Assembly (NCBI GenBank): GCA_036268425.1
Contig: DATAUE010000043.1
Location: forward strand, 62,001-126,000
Direction: 5' to 3'
Source of the DNA: DATARH01 sp036268425
GTDB taxonomy: Bacteria > Pseudomonadota > Alphaproteobacteria > ATCC43930 > CGMCC-115725
DNA length: 64,000 nt
Below are positions 1-9,348 of the stretch, one piece after another (positions within the stretch are counted from its first letter, which is position 1; every line of letters starts with the position of its first letter). The translations under genes and the position numbers were made by a program. A model generated the notes under the pieces. It made no database searches, was not told where the DNA came from, and saw nothing but the letters and a program-made list of their open reading frames with translations.

Positions 1-1
1 G

Positions 2-103
2 GCCGGCGGGACGCTGGTCTTCGAATTTGCCCACAAGTTTTCGGATGTGCGAACAATCCCCGATGGGTATCGTGCGAACCTGTCGGTCAATCTGAGGTTT
101 TAG
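2..103 (+). CDS. C-terminal end of a probable TpsB-type outer-membrane transporter (5' truncated by window edge)
   Basis: Only the last 33 codons are present. They show alternating polar and hydrophobic residues and end in Leu-Arg-Phe, the aromatic C-terminus typical of outer-membrane beta-barrels recognised by the BAM complex. The stop at 101-103 lies 3 bp before the TTG start of the giant two-partner-secretion adhesin, and the GAGG at 94-97 inside this gene probably serves as ribosome binding site for that adhesin, implying translational coupling. In two-partner secretion the ShlB/FhaC-family transporter is commonly encoded just upstream of its exoprotein. The family name is inferred from position and the barrel-like end; too little sequence is present to show POTRA domains. 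Confidence 0.55.
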   Translation, partial: AGGTLVFEFAHKFSDVRTIPDGYRANLSVNLRF

Positions 104-106
104 GGT

Positions 107-3100
107 TTGCGGTTCAAGCATCTCCTCACGGCCTCGATCCTTGCCGCTTTCGCCACAGGCGCGACCGCGCCGGTATCCGCCTTGGCGCAAAACGTGCTTC
201 CGAGCGGTGGCAAAGTAGTCGCCGGCAGCGTGGCGATCGGCGCACCGGTCGGCAGCACGCAAACCATCACGCAATCGTCAAACCGCGCCGTCGTCAACTG
301 GAACTCGTTTTCGATCGGCCAGCCGAATACGGTCAATTTCGCCCAGCCCGGCAGTTCGGCGGCGATCCTCAACCGGGTCACCGGTGCCACGACTTCGACG
401 CTGGCCGGGCACCTCAACGCCAACGGGCAGGTCTATCTCGTCAACCCGAACGGCATCGCGATCACCAAAAGCGGCGCGGTGAATGTCGGCGGCGGCTTTG
501 TCGCCTCGACGCTCGACATTGCCAACGGTGACTTCCTGGCCGGCCATCTGGCGTTTTCCGGCAAGGGCGCTTCAGCGCCGGTCAGCAATGCCGGCACGAT
601 CACCATCGGCAGGAACGGATTTACCGCGCTGATCGGCGGCTCGGCGGCAAATTCGGGCACCATCCGGGTGCCTCTCGGCAAGGTCGGCCTCGGCTCCGGC
701 GAACAGGCGACGCTCGACCTTAACGGAGATGGTTTTCTGCAGGTGGCCGCGCCGACCGGCGCGAAAACCGCACAGGGTCAGGCACTGGTCAGCAACTCCG
801 GCAAGATCGTCGCCCCGGGCGGCACCGTCGAATTAAAGGCCGCGACCGTCGCGACGGCGATCCGCGACGCGGTCAACATGTCGGGAATTATCTCGGCAAA
901 TTCGGTGTCGGGCCGCAACGGCAGCGTCATGCTCGGCGGCGGACCGGGCGGCAATGTCGCGGTCACCGGCGCACTCGACGTTTCGGCGCCGGCCTCAAAT
1001 CATGCGGCCTCGGGCAGCGGCGTTGGCGGTTCGGTCAAAATCGGCGGCGCGCACATCAATCTCGGCAACACCGCCCGCATCGATGCGCGCGGCCCCAAAG
1101 GCGGCGGCACCGTTTCGATCGGCGGCGGCCCGCGCCCTCTCCCCCCGGCGAATGCCGACCTGCTGCTGCACGACGCGCTGACGGCCAACGTGTCGGCCGG
1201 TGCCGTGATCGACGCCAGCGCCACCCGCCGCGGCAACGGCGGCGGCGTCACGCTGTGGTCCGATACGACGACGGTTTTTGCCGGCACGATCCGCGCCAAT
1301 GGCGGCTCGCAGGGCGGTAATGGCGGCACCATCGAAACATCGAGCCGTGGCCAATTGACCATCGTGCCGTCTGCCTCGGCCCGCGCTGCCGCGCCGGGAG
1401 GCAAATCCGGCACCTGGGTGATCGACCCGAGCAACCTGATTATTGACGGCAACGCCGCGACGGCAATCGGCAATGCGCTGAACGCCGGCACCAACGTCGT
1501 CGAGCAAACGACCGCGACCACGACCGGCGGCTTCGGCACGGCGGCGCCCGGCACCGGTGATATCGACGTCAATGCCGCGATCGCCTGGGGCACGGCGAGC
1601 ACGCTGACGCTGACGGCCTACAACAGCATCAATGTCAACGCCGCGATTACGATTGGCGGCGCGGGCCACCTGTCGCTCCTCAGCAACAATGCCGCCGCCA
1701 ACAATACCGCGACGATCACGGTCAACGCGCCGATCACGATCAACAGCAACGGCGCGCTCGATTTCACCACCACCGGCAACAGCGCCGGCCTGGTCTTTGG
1801 CATGGGCCAGGGCAACGCCCAGTTTACCGGGGGCGCCAATGCCGGGGCCGGCCTGACGATCAACAGCACGTCATATACGTTGCTGTACGATACCGGGGCG
1901 ACCGCCACCGGCGTGCAAAGCATGAACAATTCGTCGGGTGCGTTCGCGCTGGCGACACCGCTGACCAATGCCACGATGTTCACGGCGCCGCCTGTCGCAA
2001 TATTCCAGGGCACGTTCAACGGCCTCGGCAATACGATCTCGAACCTGACGATCACCGACGGCGTCAACGATGCTCGCGTCGGCTTGTTTGGGCAGCTCGG
2101 GGGCAGTTCCAGCATCGCCAATATCGGGCTGATCGGCGGATCGGTGACGGGTCCCGCTGGGTTTCAGTCGCAAATTGGCGCCTTGGCCGGGCAGAACAGC
2201 GGCACCGTCAGCAACGCCTACGCGACCGCGACAATATCCGGATCGGGCGGCAGCCGGGTCGGCGGGCTGATCGGTGAGAACAATGGCACCATCATCGGTT
2301 CCTATGCCACCGGCACGGTCAGCAGTCCCAACGGCGCTGCAATCGGCGGATTGGTTGGCACCAATAACGGCACGATCGCCAGTTCCTACGCCACCGGGAC
2401 TGCGAGCGGCGGTATATCCGCCGATATCGGCGGGCTGGTCGGACATAATAACGGCGCGATCCGCAACAGCTATGCTACCGGCATCGTCATCGGTGATGCC
2501 TTTGCCGATCTTGGCGGGCTGGTCGGCGACAATGACGGTTCGATCCTCAACGCCTACGCGACCGGCGCGATCAACGGCACCGCCCACGCGTCCGCCGGCG
2601 GTCTGGTCGGCGACAATGACGGCTCGATCATCAACGCCTTTGCGACCGGCAAGATCGCGGGCGGATCAGGCGCCGTTATCGGCGGGCTGGTCGGCGACAA
2701 TTCGTCCGGCACGATCGTCAACGGGTTCTGGGATACGACGACCAGCGACATCGCAGCAGGCACCGGCCAGACCAACAACATGTCGGCAGCGCCGGTCGGC
2801 GAGACTACCGCCGGCCTTGCCTCCGCATCCGTCCTGGCGACGCTCAACGGAATGGGCACCGTGTGGGCCAACATCAACAACCAGACGACACCCTACCTGC
2901 TGTCGAATGCGGGGCCGGTCTATGTCGCGGCCGACACCAGCCCGCTGCTCTACAACCTCGTCTTTACGCCGGCGCAGCTACAGGCGATCAACAACAACCC
3001 GACCGGCAATTACGCACTCGCCAACGATCTCGATATGAGCGGCATGTCGGGCTTTGTGCCGCTCGGCTCGACCATCCCATTTGCCGGGACGTTCAACGGC

Positions 3101-6100
3101 CTCGACAATGTCATTGCCAATCTGACGGTGAGCACGACCGGCGGTCCGACCGGCTTGTTCGGGCAGATCGCGCTGGGGGCGACGGTCAAGAACATCGGAC
3201 TGATCGACAGCATTGTCGGCAGCAGCGGCAGCGGCGATGTCGGCGGGCTGGTCGGCTTTAACAACGGCGGCGCCATCAGTGAGGCTTATGCGACAGGAAC
3301 CGCCACGGGGGCGACCGGCAGCGATGTCGGCGGGCTGGTCGGCTTTAATGCGCTCAACGCCACCATCAGCAACGCCTACGCGACCGGTGCCGTCATTGGC
3401 AACGGCAGCCTCAATATCGGCGGACTGGCCGGGCTTAACGCCGGCACGATCAGCAATGCGTACGCCATCGCCTCGGTCGATGGCGTCAATGGCACCAATA
3501 TCGGCGGCCTTGTCGGGGCAACCCTCGCCGGCAGCACGATCACCAATGTCTATGCCGCCGGAGCAGTCAACGGCACCGGCTCCACGAGCGTCGGCGGCCT
3601 GATCGGGCAGAACCAGGGGATGCTGACCACCGGCTACTGGAACGAAGATCGCGCCGGGATGCTGACGGGGGTCGGCACCGGCACGGCCACGGGCGCCACC
3701 GGCCTGTCCGGCGACGCCGTCGTTACCGCCACGTCCTACGCCGGCTTCGCCTTTACCACGACACCGGGCCTCGCCGATAACTGGGTCATCGTTGATACCA
3801 ACGGCAGCCTGAACAATGCCGGCGGCGCGGCCGGTGGCACGATGCCGCTGCTTGCCTTCGAAGGTTCCGGCACGATCCACAACGCGCATCAGCTTCAGCT
3901 GATGGCGATGAATGCCGGCACGGATTACACGCTGGCGCGAAATATCGATGCGACGGCGACCGGTTCGAGCACGAGCGCGGCAAGCGGCACAGATGTCTGG
4001 GGACGAGGCGGCTTTATTCCGGTGGGCAACGGTATCGTCGGACAGTTCGCCGGCACTTTCGACGGCGGCGGCAAGACGATCACCAATCTGACGATCAACA
4101 CCAGCCAGTTCTACGCCGGGCTGTTCGGGCAAAGCAGTGGCGTCATCCGCAATGTCGGGCTGACCGGCGGCTCGGTCGTCGACAGCGACATGACTGCCGG
4201 CGACGCAATCGGTGGCCTCGTCGGTTACAATGACGGCAAGATCAGCGGCGCCTTTTCGGGCGCCACGGTCAGTGGCGGCCGCGATACGGGCGGTCTGGTC
4301 GGCTTCAACGCCGGCGGCTCGATCACCGATTCCTATGCGGTCGGGGCGGTTTCGGCGCCCAACAATTCGCGGGTCGGCGGCCTTGTCGGGCTGAATTTCG
4401 GCGGCGACATTTCCAATACCTACGCCACCGGTGTGGTCAACGGCAGCGGTGCTTTTGTCGGCGGTCTGGTTGGCGACAACCCCGGCACCGTCACCACATC
4501 GTATTGGGATATCGGCACAAGCGGCCAGATCGGCTCGTCCGGCGGCACCGGCATGACAACAGCGCAATTGCAGGCGGCGTTGCCGACAGGTTTTACATCG
4601 CCGGTCTGGAACATCATCGCCGGCGTCAGCTACCCCTATCTCGCTTATCAGTTTCCGAACGGGACGCCGCAAATCGTCTCCGGGACTCTCTATACCGGCA
4701 CGACCGCCGGCAGCCCCCCGGCGGGGCCGGAGGTCACCGTTTCGGCGCTGAGCAATGGTAATGCGGTTAATTCGGCGCTGACCGGCGGCGCCGTGGCGAC
4801 CGGTGGCAACGGCTATTTCTATTACCTGCTGAACCCCGGAACGATCGCCCCGTCCGGCAGTGTCCTGCTGTACAGCAACAGCATCGTCGGCAGCGGCGCC
4901 GCCTTTGTCGATCAAATCGCCGACGGTAACGCGCGCGACACCGCGATCTACGGCAATACACTGCATATCGTAACACCCGGCGGCAATTCGTCGACGATCA
5001 ACGCCAGCCTGCTCGCCGCGGCGGGCGGCAACAGCACGGCGATCACGATCCTGGGCACGCTCCCGAACCTGACGATCGATGCAGCGCACGACCTGACGAT
5101 TGATCAGCCGCTGGCATTTCAGAACGGCGCGGTGACCTTGAATTCCGGCGGCGCGATCATGCAAACGCCGGCCGGTGCGATCCTCGCCGCTCGGCTGACG
5201 GGCCGCTCGGTCGGTGGGGCGTCACTGGATGCCGCCAACGCGATCGGCACCTTCGGATCGTGGAGCGATATCGGCAACGGGTCGCAGGGCATCAGCCTTA
5301 CCGACAACACCGCGCTGACGGTCAACGGCACAGTCAGTTCAGCCAGCGGCCCGATCACCCTCGCGACGACCACCGGAGACCTGACTATAGCCGGCAATCT
5401 GGCCGCAGACGGCAGCACCATCAGCCTGCGCTCGGCCGGCGGCATTGTCGAGACAACCGGGCTGCTCGATCCGGTTGCGCTGCTGCTGTCGTCGGTCAAT
5501 TCCGTAACGATGACCGGAGCCAACGACGTCAATCTGCTGGCGGCGACGCTCACCGGCCCGAACGCCAGCCTGACCTTCAACAGCATCGCACCCAGCCTGA
5601 CGATCGGCACGGTCAACGGCGTAACCGGGGTCACCACCAACAACGGTGCGGTGACGCTGTCGGCATCGGCCGGGAGCATGACGCTGGACCGATCGATCAA
5701 TGCCGGCAGCGGCATGGTCAAGGCGGCGGCGCTCGGTGACCTGACGATCGACGCCGGCGCCTCGGTGACCGGCGGCTCCGTCATCCTCGCCACCAAGGGC
5801 AACTTCACCAACGCCGCCGGGGTCGGCGCAATATCTGTCAGCCCCAGCGTCCAGCCGGTCGGCCCCGGCATGATACCCGTCGGACTCGGCGGTCACTGGC
5901 TGGTCTATTCGACCGATCCGAGCCTCGACAACGACGGCGGGCTGACCCCGGAGTTCATCCAGTACAACGCGACTTATGCCCTCGATACGCAAACCGGGAC
6001 CGCGCCGGCCGCACCCGGCAACGGGTTTCTTTACAGTCTCACCCCATCGCTGACCGTCATCGGAATCAGCAAGATTTACGACGGAACGACCGCGCTCCCA

Positions 6101-9100
6101 ACCGCGCCCGGCGCCTATTCCACGAGCGGCGCGATTACCGGCGATATCGTGCAGCTGAACATCACCGGCGCTTCTGGCGGCTATGCGAGTTCGGATGTTG
6201 GCAACGGCATCAATGTGTCGCTGACCGGAGCTACCGTAAATGCGACACGCGGCGGCATTCCAGTGTTCGGCTATCAGCCTCAAACCGTCAGCAACGAGCC
6301 GATCGGCACAATCTCTCCGGCCGGGCTGCTGATCACCGCGTCGGACCAGTCAAAGACCTACGGTGAGACCCTGGCGCTCGGTACCACAGGCTTTACGGCG
6401 CAAGGACTGGTCGGTGGCGATTTTGTCACCGGGGTCACCCTGGCCAGCGCCGGCTCTCCGGGCGCCGCCGGGGTCGGGCAGTACGCGATAAACGCGAGCA
6501 ACCCGACCGGCCACGGCCTCGGCAACTACACGATCGGCTTCGCTGACGGCGAGTTGACGGTAAATCCGGCCGCGCTGCTGATTACCGCATCGAACCAGTC
6601 GAAAACCTATGGCCAAAATCTCGCTCTCGGCATCTCCGCTTTTACGACGCAAGGGCTGGTCAACGGCGACACGGTCACCGGCGTCGCCCTGAACAGCGCC
6701 GGCGCCCCGGCCTCAGCGGGGGTCGCGCAATACGCAATCACCGCGAGCAACCCGACCGGCAACGGCCTCTCCAACTACACGATCGGCTTTGCCGACGGCA
6801 GGCTTACGGTCAATCCTGCCGCGTTGCTGATCACTGCGTCGAACCAGGCGAAAACCTATGGGCAGAATTTCGATCTCGGCACGACCGATTTTACCGCCCT
6901 GGGACTGGTCAACGGCGACACGGTCACCGGCGTTACGCTAAACAGCGCGGGCGCAGCGGCGGCCGCTGGGATTGGGCAATACGCAATCGGCGCGAGCAAC
7001 CCGACCGGCAACGGTCTTGGCAACTACACGATCAGCGTCGCCAACGGCAAACTGACGGTGAACCCTGCCGCTTTGCTGATCACTGCGTCGGATCAGGCGA
7101 AAACCTACGGACAGAACCTCGCCCTCGGCACCACCGGCTTTACGACCCAGGGGCTGGTCGATGGCGATATGGTCACCGGCGTCACCCTGAACAGCGCCGG
7201 CGCTCCGGCCTCTGCCAGCGTCGGACAATATGCGATTACTGCAACCAACCCCGCCGGCAACGGTCTCGCCAACTACACGATCAGCGTCGCTGACGGCAAG
7301 CTGACGGTGAACCCGGCGACACTGCTGATTGCCGCCGCAAACCAGTCGAAGACTTACGGACAGACCCTCTCGCTCGGGACCACAGATTTCACGACCCAGG
7401 GGCTGGTCAACGGTGACACGGTGACCGGAATCATGTTGAAAAGCGCCGGGACGCCGGCGACCGCCGGAGTCGGGCAATACGCAATCGGCGCGAACGACCC
7501 GACCGGCAGCGGTCTCGCCAATTACACGATCAGCTTTGCCGACGGCAGCCTCACCGTAAATCCAGCCGCTCTGCTGATTACCACACTGAATCAGTCGAAG
7601 ACCTACGGCCAGAATTTATCCCTCGGCATGACCGGTTTTACCGCCCAGGGGCTGGTCAACGGCGACACGGTAACAGCCGTTACCTTAAACAGCGCCGGTG
7701 CCCCCGCTCCCGCAGGTGTCGGCCAATACGCAATCGGCGCAAGCAACCCGACCGGCAGCAACATCGCCAACTACGCGGTCACCGTTACCCAGGGCACGCT
7801 GACGGTAAATCCCGCGGCATTGCTGATCACCGCAACGGACGAATCGAAAACCTACGGGCAAGATCAGGCTTTCGGTGCCACCGACTTTGCCGCTCAAGGC
7901 CTGGTCAACGGCGATCGGGTGACCGGCGTCACGCTGAGCAGCACCGGTGCGTCGGCCGGCGCCGGGGTCGGGCAATACGCCATCGTCGCGAGCGACCCCA
8001 CCGGCGGCGGCCTCGCCAATTACACGATCAGCGTTGCCGACGGCAAGCTCACGGTAAATCCTGCCGCGCTGCTGATCACCGCAACCAACCGGTCGAAGAC
8101 GTACGGGCAAAACCTGCCGCTCGGCAGCACGGATTTCGCGGCGCAGGGTCTCGTCAACGGCGATCGGGTGAACGGCGTCACCCTGACCAGCGCCGGAGCA
8201 TCGGCTGCCGCCGGCGTGGCGGCCTCGCCCTATTCGATCGTCGCCAGCAACCCGAGCGGGAGCGGCCTCGCGAACTACACGATCGGCTTTGCCGACGGCC
8301 GGCTGACGATCGAGCCGGCACCGCTGACGGTCACGGCGGATAATCAGGTTCGTGCGGCCGGGATCGCCAACCCACCGTTGACCTTCGCTGTCACTGGTGG
8401 CGAGTTATTCAACGGCGACGCACTGTCCGGTGCTTTGGCGACCGCAGCGACCGCAAGCAGCGCCGCCGGCGCCTATCCGATCACCGAGGGGTCACTGTCG
8501 GCGAGCGCCAATTACCGGCTTGGCTTTGTCGACGGGGTGCTGACCGTACAGCCAGGCTCGATTCCCATCCCGACGCCGCCCCCCCTTCCGCCCCCTTCGC
8601 CCGCACTACCGGCGCCGGCGACGACCGTGGCCGCGTTGACGACCTTGGCGAACCTGGTGACGCCCGCGACTGTCGAGCAGGCGGCGGAAGCCGCACAAAC
8701 GGGAAGCCAGAAGGCCAATTCGCCCGAAAGCCTGGCGCTGGCAGCCCTGTCGAATTTCCGCGCCGCGGCCTGTAGTGGTTCGAATGCCCTGCCGCCTGCC
8801 CTGTTCGTCGTGTTGCCGAGTGCGACCGGCAAGGCAATCGGCGGCATTGTGGTCAGCAATGGTGCGGCCGAAACAGTCCTCGACCAGTCATTCGCCGCGG
8901 CCGAGTTGCACGGCGGCACCCTCGCACCGTGCCAGGTGTCGCGGACTGCGGTCGACACGACATTCCATCAGGCGATTGCGGCGCGCCCGGTGCTGCCGCG
9001 GCATTTCCTGTTGTATTTCGCTCCCAACAGCGACCGCCTGACCCCGCAATCAATGGCGCAATATCGCGAGGCGCTCAGCGATGTGACACAGCGCCGGGCC

Positions 9101-9325
9101 TATCAGATCGAAGTCGTCGGCTTTACCGACAGCACCGGCGCGCAGGCGGATGACCAGAAATCTTCGCTGGCGCAGGCCGAAACGGTCCGCCGCTTGCTGG
9201 CTCGCGACCGTCTCGACCCGCGCAAGATTTCGATCGCCGGCCGCGGCAAGCTCAACCCGCTGATCCCGACCGCCGACCAGGTTCGCGAGCCGCGCAATCG
9301 CCGTGTCGAAATCTGGGTCCGGTAG
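107..9325 (+). CDS. Giant two-partner-secretion (FHA-type) adhesin with GLUG and MBG repeats and C-terminal OmpA-like domain
   Basis: Predicted surface adhesin of 3072 residues with a TTG start just after GAGG. Residues 1-27 form a signal peptide ending Ala-Leu-Ala. From about residue 28 comes the filamentous-haemagglutinin secretion domain, with the NPNGI motif and the VNVGG and ASTLDI strands. GLUG-type blocks follow at roughly 719-875, 1043-1170 and 1366-1467. A YDG-like segment (KIYDGTTALP) lies near 1983-2070, then eight MBG-type repeats (2074-2739) and a divergent ninth. A Pro-rich linker (about 2816-2841), two cysteines (2889 and 2942, the only ones I found) and an OmpA-like domain (about 2966-3072, with GFTDSTG and NRRVEIW) close the protein. 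The N-terminal part implies export through a TpsB pore. An OmpA-like C-terminus is unusual for this family and suggests periplasmic retention, but the Arg that normally contacts diaminopimelate seems to be Gln. No obvious frameshift is seen. Confidence 0.9.
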   Translation: MRFKHLLTASILAAFATGATAPVSALAQNVLPSGGKVVAGSVAIGAPVGSTQTITQSSNRAVVNWNSFSIGQPNTVNFAQPGSSAAILNRVTGATTSTLAGHLNANGQVYLVNPNGIAITKSGAVNVGGGFVASTLDIANGDFLAGHLAFSGKGASAPVSNAGTITIGRNGFTALIGGSAANSGTIRVPLGKVGLGSGEQATLDLNGDGFLQVAAPTGAKTAQGQALVSNSGKIVAPGGTVELKAATVATAIRDAVNMSGIISANSVSGRNGSVMLGGGPGGNVAVTGALDVSAPASNHAASGSGVGGSVKIGGAHINLGNTARIDARGPKGGGTVSIGGGPRPLPPANADLLLHDALTANVSAGAVIDASATRRGNGGGVTLWSDTTTVFAGTIRANGGSQGGNGGTIETSSRGQLTIVPSASARAAAPGGKSGTWVIDPSNLIIDGNAATAIGNALNAGTNVVEQTTATTTGGFGTAAPGTGDIDVNAAIAWGTASTLTLTAYNSINVNAAITIGGAGHLSLLSNNAAANNTATITVNAPITINSNGALDFTTTGNSAGLVFGMGQGNAQFTGGANAGAGLTINSTSYTLLYDTGATATGVQSMNNSSGAFALATPLTNATMFTAPPVAIFQGTFNGLGNTISNLTITDGVNDARVGLFGQLGGSSSIANIGLIGGSVTGPAGFQSQIGALAGQNSGTVSNAYATATISGSGGSRVGGLIGENNGTIIGSYATGTVSSPNGAAIGGLVGTNNGTIASSYATGTASGGISADIGGLVGHNNGAIRNSYATGIVIGDAFADLGGLVGDNDGSILNAYATGAINGTAHASAGGLVGDNDGSIINAFATGKIAGGSGAVIGGLVGDNSSGTIVNGFWDTTTSDIAAGTGQTNNMSAAPVGETTAGLASASVLATLNGMGTVWANINNQTTPYLLSNAGPVYVAADTSPLLYNLVFTPAQLQAINNNPTGNYALANDLDMSGMSGFVPLGSTIPFAGTFNGLDNVIANLTVSTTGGPTGLFGQIALGATVKNIGLIDSIVGSSGSGDVGGLVGFNNGGAISEAYATGTATGATGSDVGGLVGFNALNATISNAYATGAVIGNGSLNIGGLAGLNAGTISNAYAIASVDGVNGTNIGGLVGATLAGSTITNVYAAGAVNGTGSTSVGGLIGQNQGMLTTGYWNEDRAGMLTGVGTGTATGATGLSGDAVVTATSYAGFAFTTTPGLADNWVIVDTNGSLNNAGGAAGGTMPLLAFEGSGTIHNAHQLQLMAMNAGTDYTLARNIDATATGSSTSAASGTDVWGRGGFIPVGNGIVGQFAGTFDGGGKTITNLTINTSQFYAGLFGQSSGVIRNVGLTGGSVVDSDMTAGDAIGGLVGYNDGKISGAFSGATVSGGRDTGGLVGFNAGGSITDSYAVGAVSAPNNSRVGGLVGLNFGGDISNTYATGVVNGSGAFVGGLVGDNPGTVTTSYWDIGTSGQIGSSGGTGMTTAQLQAALPTGFTSPVWNIIAGVSYPYLAYQFPNGTPQIVSGTLYTGTTAGSPPAGPEVTVSALSNGNAVNSALTGGAVATGGNGYFYYLLNPGTIAPSGSVLLYSNSIVGSGAAFVDQIADGNARDTAIYGNTLHIVTPGGNSSTINASLLAAAGGNSTAITILGTLPNLTIDAAHDLTIDQPLAFQNGAVTLNSGGAIMQTPAGAILAARLTGRSVGGASLDAANAIGTFGSWSDIGNGSQGISLTDNTALTVNGTVSSASGPITLATTTGDLTIAGNLAADGSTISLRSAGGIVETTGLLDPVALLLSSVNSVTMTGANDVNLLAATLTGPNASLTFNSIAPSLTIGTVNGVTGVTTNNGAVTLSASAGSMTLDRSINAGSGMVKAAALGDLTIDAGASVTGGSVILATKGNFTNAAGVGAISVSPSVQPVGPGMIPVGLGGHWLVYSTDPSLDNDGGLTPEFIQYNATYALDTQTGTAPAAPGNGFLYSLTPSLTVIGISKIYDGTTALPTAPGAYSTSGAITGDIVQLNITGASGGYASSDVGNGINVSLTGATVNATRGGIPVFGYQPQTVSNEPIGTISPAGLLITASDQSKTYGETLALGTTGFTAQGLVGGDFVTGVTLASAGSPGAAGVGQYAINASNPTGHGLGNYTIGFADGELTVNPAALLITASNQSKTYGQNLALGISAFTTQGLVNGDTVTGVALNSAGAPASAGVAQYAITASNPTGNGLSNYTIGFADGRLTVNPAALLITASNQAKTYGQNFDLGTTDFTALGLVNGDTVTGVTLNSAGAAAAAGIGQYAIGASNPTGNGLGNYTISVANGKLTVNPAALLITASDQAKTYGQNLALGTTGFTTQGLVDGDMVTGVTLNSAGAPASASVGQYAITATNPAGNGLANYTISVADGKLTVNPATLLIAAANQSKTYGQTLSLGTTDFTTQGLVNGDTVTGIMLKSAGTPATAGVGQYAIGANDPTGSGLANYTISFADGSLTVNPAALLITTLNQSKTYGQNLSLGMTGFTAQGLVNGDTVTAVTLNSAGAPAPAGVGQYAIGASNPTGSNIANYAVTVTQGTLTVNPAALLITATDESKTYGQDQAFGATDFAAQGLVNGDRVTGVTLSSTGASAGAGVGQYAIVASDPTGGGLANYTISVADGKLTVNPAALLITATNRSKTYGQNLPLGSTDFAAQGLVNGDRVNGVTLTSAGASAAAGVAASPYSIVASNPSGSGLANYTIGFADGRLTIEPAPLTVTADNQVRAAGIANPPLTFAVTGGELFNGDALSGALATAATASSAAGAYPITEGSLSASANYRLGFVDGVLTVQPGSIPIPTPPPLPPPSPALPAPATTVAALTTLANLVTPATVEQAAEAAQTGSQKANSPESLALAALSNFRAAACSGSNALPPALFVVLPSATGKAIGGIVVSNGAAETVLDQSFAAAELHGGTLAPCQVSRTAVDTTFHQAIAARPVLPRHFLLYFAPNSDRLTPQSMAQYREALSDVTQRRAYQIEVVGFTDSTGAQADDQKSSLAQAETVRRLLARDRLDPRKISIAGRGKLNPLIPTADQVREPRNRRVEIWVR
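2261..2680 (+). repeat. Five 84-bp (28-residue) GLUG repeats inside the adhesin
   Basis: The units begin at 2261, 2345, 2429, 2513 and 2597, each starting Gly-Gly-Leu and containing a Tyr/Phe-Ala-Thr-Gly core; the next Gly-Gly-Leu is at 2681. The spacing is exactly 84 bp in every step. More loosely spaced copies occur around 3235-3640 and 4204-4508. GLUG repeats are known in secreted bacterial surface proteins and probably extend the beta-helical stalk. Confidence 0.85.
6326..8323 (+). repeat. Eight tandem 249-bp MBG-type repeats in the adhesin
   Basis: The codons for Leu-Leu at the head of each unit fall at 6326, 6575, 6824, 7073, 7322, 7571, 7820 and 8069. Each step is exactly 249 bp (83 residues). 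The eighth unit is 255 bp because two residues are inserted near 8220. Each unit carries a Lys-Thr-Tyr-Gly core, a Gly-Leu-Val-Asn/Asp-Gly-Asp turn and a closing Leu-Thr-Val-Asn-Pro-Ala. A divergent ninth unit (about 8324-8550) lacks the Lys-Thr-Tyr-Gly core. The copies differ at many bases, so the array is not a very recent expansion. Confidence 0.9.
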
Positions 9326-9348
9326 CCGACCCCACTGCCTTCTCGCTG

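Noticed and set aside
2978..5164. 728-codon open frame antisense to the adhesin
   Set aside because: The repetitive, GC-biased adhesin sequence keeps the opposite strand open. The translation is Arg/Gly/Asp-rich without domain features, and the plus-strand adhesin frame is far better supported.
6326..8323. 249-bp repeats as a CRISPR or mobile-element array
   Set aside because: The units are contiguous, in frame and encode MBG-type domains; there are no spacers or transposase genes.
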